A stretch of 18,025 nt of DNA from Gymnopus androsaceus JB14. Its lineage: Eukaryota > Basidiomycota > Agaricomycetes > Agaricales > Omphalotaceae. A program made the position numbers and the translations under genes. Below, one piece after another: positions 7,906-17,521 of this stretch. The notes under the pieces are model-generated. The model was not told the DNA's origin. It saw only the letters and a list, made by a program, of their open reading frames with translations, and ran no database searches. Position 1 is the stretch's first letter. Each line of letters opens with the position of its first letter. The stretch covers positions 1-18,025 of the forward strand of contig ML769995.1 of assembly GCA_009733575.1 (NCBI GenBank). The letters are read 5' to 3'.

Positions 7906-10198
7906 TTACTGCTTTTTTGCCTTTTTGCGACTTTTATAAATACATACAGGATTGGCAGTATCAAATGATTTAATAACATCAAAGATTTTTTGTGCCCATA
8001 ATAGTCCAAAGTCTCTGTCAATCTTCTCATTCAAGAGCGTGATAAGAGTCGTAACCAAAAAAAGGTTAATAGGATGTACCTGGCAAATCTAAAAGAGGGT
8101 GCTGTCAATAATAGTCGTAACAGAGAGAATGTTAATAGAAAATACCTGTCAAATACAGAAAAGATCTTCATCTGGCACCATAAGATATTCTGGATGCCAA
8201 TTGGCAATGGATCATCTTGGTGTTCCTTGCTATGCCAAGCGAGCAAACACTCCATTAGTGCTTTACGGTGCTCTGGCTTTTGCTTCTGATGTGAATTGTC
8301 TTCAATCTCTTCTTCATCCTCATCATTACCCTCATCTGAAACTTCTCTGTCATCCTCAGATCCATCAACCAGCGACTTGCGCTTTGTACCATGCACAGGT
8401 GAAATTGGTCCAGGTAGGTGATCCTGAAGGGTAAATGGGTTGCTATATCTGCATGTGCAGTTCCATCACAGCAGTGGGTAGTGCAGTCAAGACCTAATCT
8501 TCTGGTCAATTGAAGTCACAAATTAAAGAGAAAATCATAAGCAAAGATGAGTCATTGCCAAAATATTTTGCGCAATATTCATGCACACATGGAGCAAGAA
8601 CAGTTTCGAGACCAGAGCATGGGAGATGTTTGCATCTGTTTGAACCTGACTTCAAGATGGTACGTGGTTGATCAGGATCAGCTTGGAATGAGGAATCAGC
8701 ATCAAAGTCTTCCAACTTTACCTCGAGCACCCAAGGCCCATAGAGGATAATATGAAGACCACCAAGGTGATCACGGTCACCTCAACCCCTGTGCTGTTCA
8801 TCTTCGGATGGATCAACTACACCAACATTGACAGTTATTTGTACATCATCAAAGTCAACTCCCTATACAAACAAACCTTGAGCATAATTATATCTCAAAT
8901 AATATAATATGACGGACCATGGATTCACCCAACGTTGCACAAAGTATCCGACATGGTCCATTCACATCTGTAAATTCCTGGTGAACCAATTCAAGATACT
9001 GCTCAGACATCAATCCAGAGTAGTGCCAAACAAAGCTTTTGCCTCGGAATTCCTGAGGGATACGCTGCCCCAAGAACTTTGCAGTATGACAAGCGAGGGA
9101 GCTATTGTCGAAGAACATGAGTACACGAGGCTGATCCCTCAGAGAACCATTTGCAGGGAATGGATTCTTGATAAAACACAGATAGTTTTCCAGATTATCA
9201 AAACTTTTGATAACGCAGTGACGAGCATAGATGATACCAGCACAGTTGATACAGTTTTGGATCAGGGAATAGTCAGAACCGAGCAACAATGTCTCGATGC
9301 TCTGCTGTACATGAGGTGGACAGGTTGCCGTGAAACCATGATATTGGACAGTTTTTGGCAATCAAAGCTTGAGTTCTGCAAGATGGCCCCAAGAACGATG
9401 AAACGGAGCAATACCAAAGCGCTCTGTACCAGCATAGTGGACAAAGTGAGCTTCGTCGATGTTCACATGTGCAATTCGTTGGCTAAAGGAATGTTCACAA
9501 AGGAGGAGTGTGAATCTACTAAGGTGACCCTCTGAAGACTTGAAGATCTGCTCCGCGGTAACAATAAGATGTTGAGCAGTTCCACTCTGCGATGCATGCT
9601 TTTGACTGTCATGAATGTGTTCCTGCAGTAATATTAGATCAGAACATAGCATGTGGTCTAGACAGCGCACCCGCCAGAATTCTTTTGTTTTAGGAGTGTC
9701 ATGGTTGATAGAAATTGTGTCAATCTGGTATTTCAAAAGAAATGTTTGAACCTGAAAGGAGAATTTTATCAGATGTACACTCAAATACATGCCACTGAGA
9801 CGTACCTGAGTAACTTGCAGCCATTTCAGCGGCAATATAGTAATAAAAACTCATCTAGAATCTGACTTTTCCAAGAGCATAAGCAGGGCTATAATATGGG
9901 TCTTCCCAAAACCAGTTCCAGCAACCACTAGAGAATCATGTTCAATAGAGTGAAGAGTGGCCTGTAGCTGCAGCTGTTTGGGAACTTCCTTCCCTGCTGT
10001 GACATAGTAGACCAAGATACAAAGTTTGAAGGCAACAATCTGCTCGGATTCTGCAAGAGACAGGATGTAATCAAGAGGTGCCTTGTTCCCAGTGTTACAT
10101 TGTAAAATGTCGAATTTCTTAAGAAGGACATCGATGGAGTCATCCCTGACAATGTCCAGCTCCTGGGAGACTCTAAGAGGGTATATATTCGCAGCCAT
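7906..10198 (-). pseudogene. RecQ-like DEAH helicase gene, decayed, multi-exon
   Basis: Read from ATG 10198 (MAANIYPLRV) to TAA 7906-7908. Superfamily 2 helicase motifs appear in order: motif I GTGFGKT after the Q-like LQLQATLHSIEHDS; motif II NIDEAHFVH; motif III FTATCPPHV; motif IV RVLMFFDNSSLA; motif V RILCATLGESM joined to GVDF; a broken motif VI, HRG-stop-GDRD. The C-terminal part has a cysteine pair (HCCDG), an acidic linker (EDEEEIED) and a helical tail (LLWAQKIFDVIKSFD). This matches a RecQ-like family that is highly repeated in mushrooms, recalled from memory. Supported introns are 9752-9805, 9623-9670, 8863-8917 and 8102-8145. Another is expected near 8510-8560, but its GT donor is missing. 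In-frame TGA stops lie at 9851-9853, 9362-9364 and 8782-8784, a TAG at 8089-8091, and a probable 1-base deletion near 8462. The expected role is 3'-5' DNA unwinding; this copy cannot be made as a full protein. Confidence 0.8.
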
Positions 10199-10469
10199 TT
10201 AGGCCAAGAGCGCATTGAGCGCAAAAGAACAAAGACCAAACAACATGGAAGTAAATCAAGTATTAGTGCCCGGGGCTTATACACCATAGCCCCGATTAGG
10301 AAGGTTTTAAAATTCTATATTGGGGGTGCTTAATGTCTGTGCCAAAATTTACTTCCGTTTTACAGGCCCCTCTAGCGAGGTTCCTTACTTCCGTTGTCAA
10401 CTTCTTAGAGGGGACTGCTTTAGGCCTATTTTGACCCTTTTAAGTGCCTGTTTTGCAATTTGGGGTGGT
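10199..10469. other. Upstream flank of the helicase gene, no gene seen
   Basis: There is a small hairpin, ggggct...agcccc, at about 10270-10292. The octamer ACTTCCGT occurs twice (about 10350 and 10388). If the helicase and DUF6589 genes form one mobile unit, its right end should lie in or beyond this stretch, but no terminal repeat matching the left side was found. Confidence 0.35.
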
Positions 10470-10497
10470 TGATCAATTTTGGCCATCACTGTACTGT
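10470..10497 (-). repeat. Solitary Tc1/mariner-like terminal repeat
   Basis: Read on the minus strand the end is CAGTGATGGCCAAAATTGAT, preceded by TA. This is the standard form of a Tc1/mariner end (CAGTG...GGCCAAAA next to TA). No opposite end was found to the left, so it is probably a truncated element. The remainder of 10498-11216 holds no recognisable gene; a stretch around 10985-11120 is rich in ttcaa/ttgaa and gaagc words and looks repetitive. Confidence 0.35.
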
Positions 10498-11216
10498 CCA
10501 TATATGAGATATATATGAGAGATAGAGCCACAACATGGACAATTCTACTTTCTTCTCTGGGGATATGTGAAGCTGCAGGCTGAGGAACTGTAGACAGTGT
10601 CATATGGTCATCTATACTTTGGACACAAAACTCATTTTCCCAGTCCTCCAGGTATGATTTGAACAAGTTGTTTGATGTAAAAATACTGTAATCTTCAAAA
10701 AATATTCACTGTTCTTTGGGGAAGGGGCATGGCTGGTGGGCCATTACTTTCCATGGGCCCGAGTATTAAGATGCAACAATGTGACTAAATTGGTGCTTTA
10801 AAGATTTACTTAATATGGAGGCTGGGAGGTGCCAGTCAGTGCCCTCTTAACTGAGAATTTCCTCCAAATAAGAGGTGCCACTTACAGTAGGAACAATACC
10901 AAAAAGTAGACATAGACAGAGTAAGATGTATGCAGATACATTACACTTGATTGAAGTAACATAGACCATAAACAATAGGTATGGTCAAAGCGCTTGATTT
11001 ACGAGATGATTCAAAAGTTGTTTCAAAATCAAGTGAATTGCCTCTGAAACGCTGAAACACTGAAGCAGCTCTTGAGGCGATTCAACAAGGTGAATTGTGT
11101 TTCCACTTCACCTGCTTCATCATAGCCACAATTGGCAAAAAAAAACAGATATCTAAATTTAAATAAATTTTATTGTGATTTATTTACTTTCAGTCTACTT
11201 GCATACTCGCTCTCTC

Positions 11217-12665
11217 ATGTCTGCTAAACCTAAACCTAAACATACACGGAAATCTGCTGATGATGGTGGTCAGCCCAGTGAAGTCAAACGGGTCAAGAGA
11301 GCAAGGAAAGCCAAGGAAAAAGGCAATGAGGAAAAGCTGAATGAAAAAGAAGATCAGAAAAAGTCAGTAAAATGCAAGCAACTAAGAGGGAAAGTATATA
11401 TACTAACTCATATTTGGCAGTATTGAATGGACATCCAAACTGGCATTTACCTTAATTGCATGCATTGCCAAGGACAAGGATATCAAAAATGGTCTATACC
11501 CTGGACCTGGTGCCAACATCTCCACTGCTAAAGGTGGTGGTCTTCCAAAGACTGAGCACCAGTTCAAACTCTTCACCATGATTTTTGGTGATCATCCCGA
11601 GTGGCAGCCAGCTATTGAGCTTGCACAAACTCCTCAGAAAAAAGGACCTGCTTCAAAGACTCGGACAAACTTCGGCTTAACAAGTGAGTTTTTTTTGGAA
11701 ATATTCATGTTGATAACCGAATTTAAAGTAAAAAGGATGGCCAAACAAACTAGGGAGTAGAGGTGGGCACAAATATGTACTCAAGTATATTTGTCATTTG
11801 TGTCACAAATATTTATACTTGGATAAATACTTGAGTATCTTCAGTTATAAACACTCGAGTAACAAATATACACAAATACAAGTATTTCAGGACAAATACT
11901 CAAATATACTTGCTACCCGGAAAAGTTATATTCAAAAAAAATTATAATTGACTTATGTACTTAGCTGTTTAAGTACATTTATGGATAAATAAACTTAGTA
12001 TAAGTTTTGGAACATTGTTTGGATAGGTATATACATGTATGGTTAGGTAAATGTAACAAAATCCATATGGCTTAGTGGTTGTAAGTGGTTGTCAGCACCG
12101 ACTCTGGATTAAGGTCAGGCCTTCCGATGATAGCTAACCAGCTGAGTTCAGTTCACAGACATGCCAAAATTGTATATATGTATTGTAGCTGTTTTGATAC
12201 ATATTGAGTACTAATAGTGAACTTATAAGTACTTTTAAGTTGTTATTTCTATGCCCAAGTTGAGTATTAGCTATCTACAAGTATTCATGAATATTTGTGA
12301 TTAAATGACCACAAATATTTGTGGTTCTGAAACAGATATTTCTACTCAAGTAAACATTCATGTCACAAATATATTTGTCAAACAAATTACTCTATTCACG
12401 AATAACAAATACCAAATATCTGTGAATATCTGCAAATATTCGCTATTCGTGCCCATCTCTAGTTCTGTTGGGTCACAACTGGAGCATATCATGTAGGATG
12501 GCAAGCCCATTCAGGTATGTTGAATATTAGTATTTTTACAAGCCTCACTGATGTAGCCATACAGTATATCACTTTTACAAGCTACATATGATCCAGATAC
12601 TGAGCTCAAGGATGCTTTTACTGCTGTGCATCATTGGCTTCTTGTTCAAATTCTTGATGCTATTG
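11217..12665 (+). pseudogene. Uncharacterised multi-exon gene relic, split by a hAT-like element
   Basis: Exon 1 starts at ATG 11217 with MSAKPKPKHT and a Lys-rich basic stretch (KRVKRARKAKEKGNEEK), probably nuclear. An intron (11363-11420, GTCAGT...TTTGGCAG, with the branch sequence TACTAAC) joins in phase to exon 11421-11683: IEWTSKLAFTLIACIAKDKD, then LYPGPGANISTAKGGGLPKT and FGDHPEWQPA. This resembles a repeated mushroom hypothetical family with W-T-x-x-L near the start and P-G-x-x-x-S-T-A-K-G-G-G, recalled but of unknown role. A GTGAGT donor follows at 11684, and the next 700 bases are the hAT-like element. Past it, frames around 12465-12513 and 12582-12665 (ATYDPDTELKDAFTAVHHWL, bounded by AG and GTAATT) look like further exons. 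Downstream pieces to about 12925 (LLYEALALEDLN, RVGGISTVGAEVIE) contain several stops and may be its decayed 3' part. The linkage of the two halves is inferred. Confidence 0.45.
11758..12461. mobile_element. 704-bp hAT-like non-autonomous element
   Basis: The left end TAGAGGTGGGCACAAATA (11758-11775) matches the complement of the right end (TAGAGATGGGCACGAATA, 12444-12461) at 16 of 18 bases. TAGAG(A/G)TGGGCAC is a common hAT-type terminus in eukaryotes. Subterminal regions carry many copies of cacaaatatt/aatatttgtg in both orientations. No transposase ORF is present. The flanking 8-mers (ctagggag and gttctgtt) do not match, so the duplication has decayed or the site was rearranged. Confidence 0.65.
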
Positions 12666-12929
12666 GTAATTACAACACACTTTAGATATACTATGTCTCT
12701 CCTTCACACTAGTATACCCAGCTTTGATACTTACATTCCTTCATTACTATTGTATAGCTTTTTGATTAAAAGAAGTATGATCAGTTTCAAGGAACCAGAT
12801 AAAAAATTCAGATTAAAGTTGAGGGGAAGGAATAATTTGAGTTGTTGTATGAAGCCTTGGCTTTAGAAGATCTGAATTGAGTTGCATGGCAATAGAGAGT
12901 GGGAGGAATTTCCACTGTTGGGGCTGAAG

Positions 12930-13362
12930 TCATTGAGGTACATTGTCAATGTCATGCCAGTACCACCGATTTCACTATCTTCAACTCCCAAACTCACCCA
13001 ATCATATGTATAATCCAACCTATCCAGCCGATTCAGCCAGCCTAATGCTAAATATCTCAATAGTTATCACATAGCATTTTGCAAAATATCACAATAAGAA
13101 TTTGCACTTGAAAAAAATACAATGGAAAAATATTTGGGGAAGATTCTGGCCAGCCCAGCCGTGATGTCAGCAAGTCAGCAAAATAGGTGCTCTTGATTTT
13201 CCTCTTCTTCCAGCACCTATTTGATTCTTTTGCCAAATATCTGGCATATTTATTAGCTTCTGTGTCTTTTACTAAATATTTGGCATTATCATTAATGCTT
13301 AATAAAAGTGGCAGGTTGGGCACTTAGTTTGAACACATGCCTGCCTACTGGCCCACTGCTTA
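12930..13362. other. Non-coding spacer before the satellite array
   Basis: No gene seen. A perfect 11-bp inverted repeat, aaataggtgct / agcacctattt (13181-13191 and 13212-13222), could form a hairpin with a 20-nt loop. A weak direct repeat is built on gccaaatatctggca / ctaaatatttggca (around 13232 and 13272). Confidence 0.4.
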
Positions 13363-13488
13363 TGGGCACTTATTTTCCGAAAAAATGGATTATTGGGTCC
13401 CATAAATCCCCAAAAAATCATAAAAAAGGCTAAGAATATTCAGGGGGTGGGGTAAGGTGCACTGGCACATGAGTTATACATGTATATG

Positions 13489-14606
13489 CAGTGGCTGCAG
13501 AAATTGATCTCACCCCCCAAAAAGGGAGATGTCAAAGCAGCGGGCGCCTAAACGGCTGCTCCTCGTCAATCCTTGAGCAGTTGATGAAATATGTACATTG
13601 TTTTACTATAAAGTACATGATAATATACTATAAAGCTATACTTATTATTCTACAAGAAGAAATGAATGTTTTGCAATAACAGACAAGTGGAAACACTGCA
13701 AGAAATATACACCCATTAATACTTTGTCCAGCTACCCTCAGCCTCTCGGAGAGCAATAAGACGGTGAGGGAAGGAGTTATAAGTGTGCAAAACATATCCC
13801 TTGAAGTCCTCTGAGAACCAGATGGCTTGGAGGGCCTCAAAAAGCTCATCCGAAGTCTCGGGACAAGGGCCAACTTGGTGGACATGGTTGTCAAGCTCTC
13901 CCCATACATTTTTGATAGGCAAGAGATCCAGTGACTGTGCAGGCCATGTCAAGACATTGATATGATGGTCCCTGAGCCAAGACTTGGCATGTCAAGATGT
14001 GTGCTTAGAATTGTTGTCTTGTTGGAATAGAATGCTGTGATGCGGGACAGCATATACATTAAGAGTATGAATAAGGCCCTTGTGGTAGATTTCCACCAGC
14101 TGCTCTGCATTCAGGATGCCATTGACGTGTATGAGTTCTCCAACTCCCCACGGAGTGATGCAGCCCCAAACATTAACCTTGCCCTTGTCTTTCCCCTTCC
14201 CTGTCCCATGTTTAACCGTTTCTTCACATTCTGATTCAAAAAAACATCTTCTCCTTGGCAACGACAACAGTACTGCTTCCTGTCAGATCCATGGATGATA
14301 TATTTTGATTCATTATAGTTTTGCTGGAGAGTCTGTTTTGAGATCCCTGTGTCTCGGAATTCATCCTCCTTCAGGATTTCCCCCCATTCCATTTTCATTT
14401 GGTCTTTGTACAAAACGAGTGCTTTTCTTTTGGTGGGTGTACACTTATCACCCATGAGTATTAGACAAAAAAGATGGAGTGTTTCGAAGCAGTTTTACAG
14501 TGTAAGGTAAAAAAACAAGCAAGTAAATGAAAAAATCAACCGTTTAAGCGCCCGCTGCTTTGACATCTCCCTTTTTGGGGGGTGACATCAATTTCCGCAG
14601 CCACTG
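13489..14606 (-). mobile_element. Defective Tc1/mariner element
   Basis: Inverted repeats of about 60 bp begin CAGTGGCTGC(A/G)GAAATTGAT at both ends and contain CACCCCCCAAAAAGGGAGAT and AAAGCAGCGGGCGC. The right flank is TA (14607-14608); the left flank is TG (13487-13488), probably TA with one change. The element is 1,118 bp, shorter than full-length relatives, and encodes a broken transposase on the minus strand. It is inserted in a (TA)-rich part of the satellite unit. Confidence 0.9.
13716..14455 (-). pseudogene. Tc1-type DDE transposase remnant
   Basis: A first frame (14455 down to about 14240) gives NESKYIIHGSD, matching the DESK block that holds the first catalytic Asp. After a frameshift at a run of seven A bases (14238-14244) the next frame gives VKHGTGKGKDKGKVNVWGC, the second catalytic block FQQDNNSKHT, an in-frame TGA (13992-13994), and the third block WPAQSLDLLPIKNVWGEL, ending at TAA 13716. 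In the family these blocks are D-E-S, Q-Q-D-N and D-L-x-P-I-E-N-x-W. Here the first Asp is Asn (AAT, 14312-14314) and the final Glu is Lys (AAA, 13911-13913). The N-terminal helix-turn-helix domain, usually over 100 residues, is not present. The protein cannot be active. Confidence 0.85.
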
Positions 14607-15100
14607 TACATTGCTGGATGCTTATGGGCACTTATTTTCCGAAAAAAGTCACTTATTGGATCCCATAAATCCTCAAAAAATCACGAAAAATACTAAAAAT
14701 ATTCAGGGGTGGGATCAGGTGCACTGGTAAATGATTTGTATATGTATATATATGCTGGACGCTTATCGGCGCTTATTTTCCGAAAAAAAAAAAGGTCAAT
14801 TATTGGGTCCCATAAATCCCGAAAAATCATGAAAACTGCTAAAAATATTCAGGGGGTGGGGTCAGGTGCACTAGCACATGATCTATTTATAAAGTACTAA
14901 AAATATTCAGGGAGTGGGGTTGGGTGCACTGGCACATGATTTATGTATGTATATATTGTTGGGTACTAATGGGCACTAATTTTCCAAAGAAAAGTCAGTT
15001 ATTGGGCCCATAAATCCTCAAAAATTGTGAAAAATGTGACAAATATTCACGGGTGGGGTTAGGTGCACTAGCACATGATTTATATATATGTATATATATA

Positions 15101-15416
15101 ACAAGCAATTCGTAAAAAAATTCCCACACTCAGTAGAAAAACAAAGTGGTAGTGCCCTATATTGTCACCTGACTGATACCAAGATTTCCTTACTTGGGTT
15201 GAAAATGCCCTCAGGAATCACACTTTACTTGCTCAATCCAGAGTCTTTGAAAATTTTCATTTTTGAGGACATCAAATTTTCAAAGTCATTTTTATTCAAG
15301 AGCATCATTCAAATCAAGTTACTGTCATTATTTATGCAAAGACTCCATCTGGCACTGCATGAGTAACCACTACATGCCAGCATTGACCCACTTTCATCCT
15401 AGGCCAAACATATCAA
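15101..15416. other. Spacer between satellite and minisatellite
   Basis: A 92-codon frame (15088-15366, +) has no recognisable features. A short inverted repeat, tttgaaaatttt / aaattttcaaa, lies around 15247-15285. I see no supported gene. Confidence 0.4.
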
Positions 15417-15998
15417 CTAGTACTAGTTACTACTAAGTAATTTGGAGTTACTAGTACTAATTGCTAGTAAGTAACTCAGATTTGATAGCACTAATTACTA
15501 GTAAACAAGTTGAAGTTACTAGTGTACTAGTAAGTAACCCAGAGCTACTAGTACTTATTACTAGTAAGTAACTTGGAGTTGATAGCACTAATTACTAGTA
15601 AGCAACTGAGAGTTACTAGTACTACTAATTACTAGTAAGTAACCCAGAGCTACTAGTTAGCACTAATTACTATTAAGCAACTCGGAGATACTAGTACTCA
15701 TTACGAGTAAGCAACTGAGAGTTAGTACTAATTACTAGTAAATAACTCAGGGTTGATAGCACTAATTATTAGTAAGTAACCCGGAGCTACTAGTACTCAT
15801 TACTAGTAAGTAACTCGGAGCTACTAGTACTCATTACTAGTAAGTAACCTGGAGTTACTAGTACTCATCACTAGTAAGTAACTCAGAGTTGATAGTAGTC
15901 ATTACTGGTAAGTGACCTAGAGCTACTAGTAGTCATTACTGGTAAGTGACCTAGAGCTACTAGTAGTCATTACTAGTAAGTAACTCAGAGTTACTAGT
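15417..15998. repeat. ACTAGT-rich minisatellite, unit about 34 bp, about 17 copies
   Basis: The unit can be written as ctactagtactcattactag followed by taagtaactcggag. Two neighbouring ggag words at 15783-15786 and 15817-15820 give the 34-bp period. Variants differ by single bases (cggag/cagag/cctggag, cattac/aattac). Each unit carries the palindrome actagt twice, so the array is full of self-complementary words. It lies between satellite arrays of opposite orientation. Confidence 0.85.
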
Positions 15999-16015
15999 CA
16001 GAGCCAGTGGGCAGA

Positions 16016-16675
16016 TATGTGCACCTCTTTTGCAAAATAAGCTCCCATAAGGAGCCAATAATAGATAAATTAAGTGCTAGTGCACCTAACTCCATCCCCT
16101 GGATATTTTTGGTATTTTTTATGATTTCTTGGAGATTTATGAAACTCAATAATTGACTTTTGGTTCTTGGAAAATAAGCACCTATAAGCACCCAGCAATA
16201 TATATACATATATAAATCATGTGCCAGTGCACCTGACCCCACTCCTTGAATATTTTTAGTATTTTCTATCCTTATATAAATCATATGCTAGTGCACCTAA
16301 CCTCACCCCCTGAATATATTTTTTGCATTTTTCATGATTTTTTGGGGATTTATGGGACCCAATAGGTATTTTTTTTTCATAAAATAAGCATGCATCAGTA
16401 GCCAACAATATATATACATATATGAATCATTTGCCAGTGCACCTGACCTCACCCCCCGAATATTTTTTGCATTTTTCACAATTTTTGGGGATTTATGGAA
16501 CCCAATAATTGACATTTTTTTTTTGAAAATAAGTGCCCATACGCACCCAACAATCTATATAACATACATAAATCAAGTGCCAGTGCACCTGACCCCAGTT
16601 CCTGAATATTTTAGTACTTTATATACATATATAAATCATGTGCTATTGCACCTAATCCCCCTGAATATTTAAAGA
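16016..16675 (-). repeat. Satellite array, reverse orientation, same unit as 13363-15100
   Basis: The complement of the forward unit is recognisable block by block: atcatgtgccagtgcacctg, cacccc(c)tgaatattt, ttttttggggatttatggga, cccaataattgac and aaaataagc(g/a)cccata. Copies end at about 16210, 16400, 16555 and 16675, with a shortened one near 16260. They have diverged from each other, so the array is old. It stops 7 bases before the ATG of the ORF at 16682. Confidence 0.8.
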
Positions 16676-16681
16676 AGAGAT

Positions 16682-17521
16682 ATGTTACCCGCTGAGGTTA
16701 CCCCTCCGACAGCCGCGGTAGCCTATGCACCTCCTGATCGGCAACACCTGCCAATACAGACAGTTGCACAGGGTCAACAGATTCAGACCCTTCAACCGCC
16801 CACGTCGGCGTTTTACCTGGGGCTACCCGCACTGCCAGGATCATCAGGAATCTCCCCTGATAATACTCAGGGTCGAAGACAATTCCGTACAACGTCAATG
16901 GGAGTGGGAGTGTACCGCCCGACAGACATCTCACCATCTTTGAGGGGGAGACATGCCCAACAAGCACCCCCACAGGAGCTTCGTTATACTCCGCAGGGAG
17001 CCCCTGACAAAGAACGTCAGAATTCGGAAGCTCAACAATCGGAAACTAGCTCCCAACGGCGTAGGAGCAGTACCATGGGGGACTTTATCTCGAGGGCAAG
17101 ACAACCCTCCCTATCTTTGATAGAGATGGATCGATCGGGAGGAATGATTGGACCTCGACCGTCCTCCGAGACCACATTCCGACTGCAGGATCTTCTGACG
17201 GCAAATCGCTGCACCTGGGCCGACCTGGCTCACGTTTCCCACTACTTCTTGCGGGAGATGGGACTGCCGGCGGAAGGGAGTATGACCCCTTCAGAACTAC
17301 GGGAAACGTTTCTCGAGATATGCCGACGACCCATACCAGTACAAGCGGGTCACCCCACGGTGTCCAGTTTCCTGTCCGTCGCAGAAAATCACTGCAACTT
17401 GCTGTGGTTCTTCAACGTGCTCTTGGATCCAGAAGTTATCCAGCGCGTTAACGAAGCTTCCCAAACGTCTAACGCTGACAGGGGGCCACTTCCCCTCACC
17501 CCATCCTACCATCGGAAATAG
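16682..17521 (+). CDS. Uncharacterised 279-residue protein, possibly a retroelement gag-like ORF
   Basis: The frame starts at ATG 16682, directly after the satellite array, and runs to TAG 17519-17521. Base composition changes sharply to GC-rich here. Residues 1-150 are Pro/Gln/Ser/Arg-rich and disordered-looking (LPIQTVAQGQQIQTLQPPTS; QQSETSSQRRRSSTMGDFIS). Residues about 165-265 look folded and mainly helical: TFRLQDLLTANRCTWADLAH, YFLREMGLPAEG, TPSELRETFLEICRR, SVAENHCNLLWFFNVLLDPE. A disordered N-terminus followed by one helical domain is the shape of many retroelement gag proteins, but no zinc knuckle or known motif is seen, so this is only a guess. I do not recognise the family. No promoter was identified. 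Confidence 0.5.
   Translation: MLPAEVTPPTAAVAYAPPDRQHLPIQTVAQGQQIQTLQPPTSAFYLGLPALPGSSGISPDNTQGRRQFRTTSMGVGVYRPTDISPSLRGRHAQQAPPQELRYTPQGAPDKERQNSEAQQSETSSQRRRSSTMGDFISRARQPSLSLIEMDRSGGMIGPRPSSETTFRLQDLLTANRCTWADLAHVSHYFLREMGLPAEGSMTPSELRETFLEICRRPIPVQAGHPTVSSFLSVAENHCNLLWFFNVLLDPEVIQRVNEASQTSNADRGPLPLTPSYHRK

Larger units (their letters stand above)
13363..15100 (+). repeat. Satellite array, forward orientation, unit about 141 bp (interrupted)
   Basis: Each unit runs through tgggcacttattttccga, an A-rich tract, attgggtcccataaatcc, ccaaaaaatcatgaaaa, taaaaatattcagggggtgg, ggtgcactggcacatgat and a (ta)n stretch. Copies start at about 13363, 14627, 14768 and 14967, with a partial copy at about 14893. 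The spacing of the best pair (14631 to 14772) is 141 bp. The first copy is interrupted near its end by the Tc1/mariner element at 13489-14606. Apparent ORFs such as KNIQGVGSGALAHDL are simply the array read in one frame. Confidence 0.85.

Noticed and set aside
8909..9535. 208-codon plus-strand frame
   Set aside because: It is antisense to the helicase exon holding motifs II to V, which has clear family motifs.
4560..9853. TGA read as a sense codon or programmed readthrough in the DUF6589 and helicase genes
   Set aside because: Basidiomycete nuclear genes use TGA as stop, genuine ends here use TAA, and the Arg context fits CGA decay better.
10397..10666. 89-codon minus-strand ORF
   Set aside because: It runs through the Tc1-type terminal repeat and has no recognisable domain.
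14709..14900. Frames repeating KNIQGVGSGALAHDL on both strands (also 15994-16515)
   Set aside because: They are readings of the 141-bp satellite unit, not genes.
15417..15998. CRISPR array
   Set aside because: The ACTAGT units are contiguous with no unique spacers, and the genome is eukaryotic.
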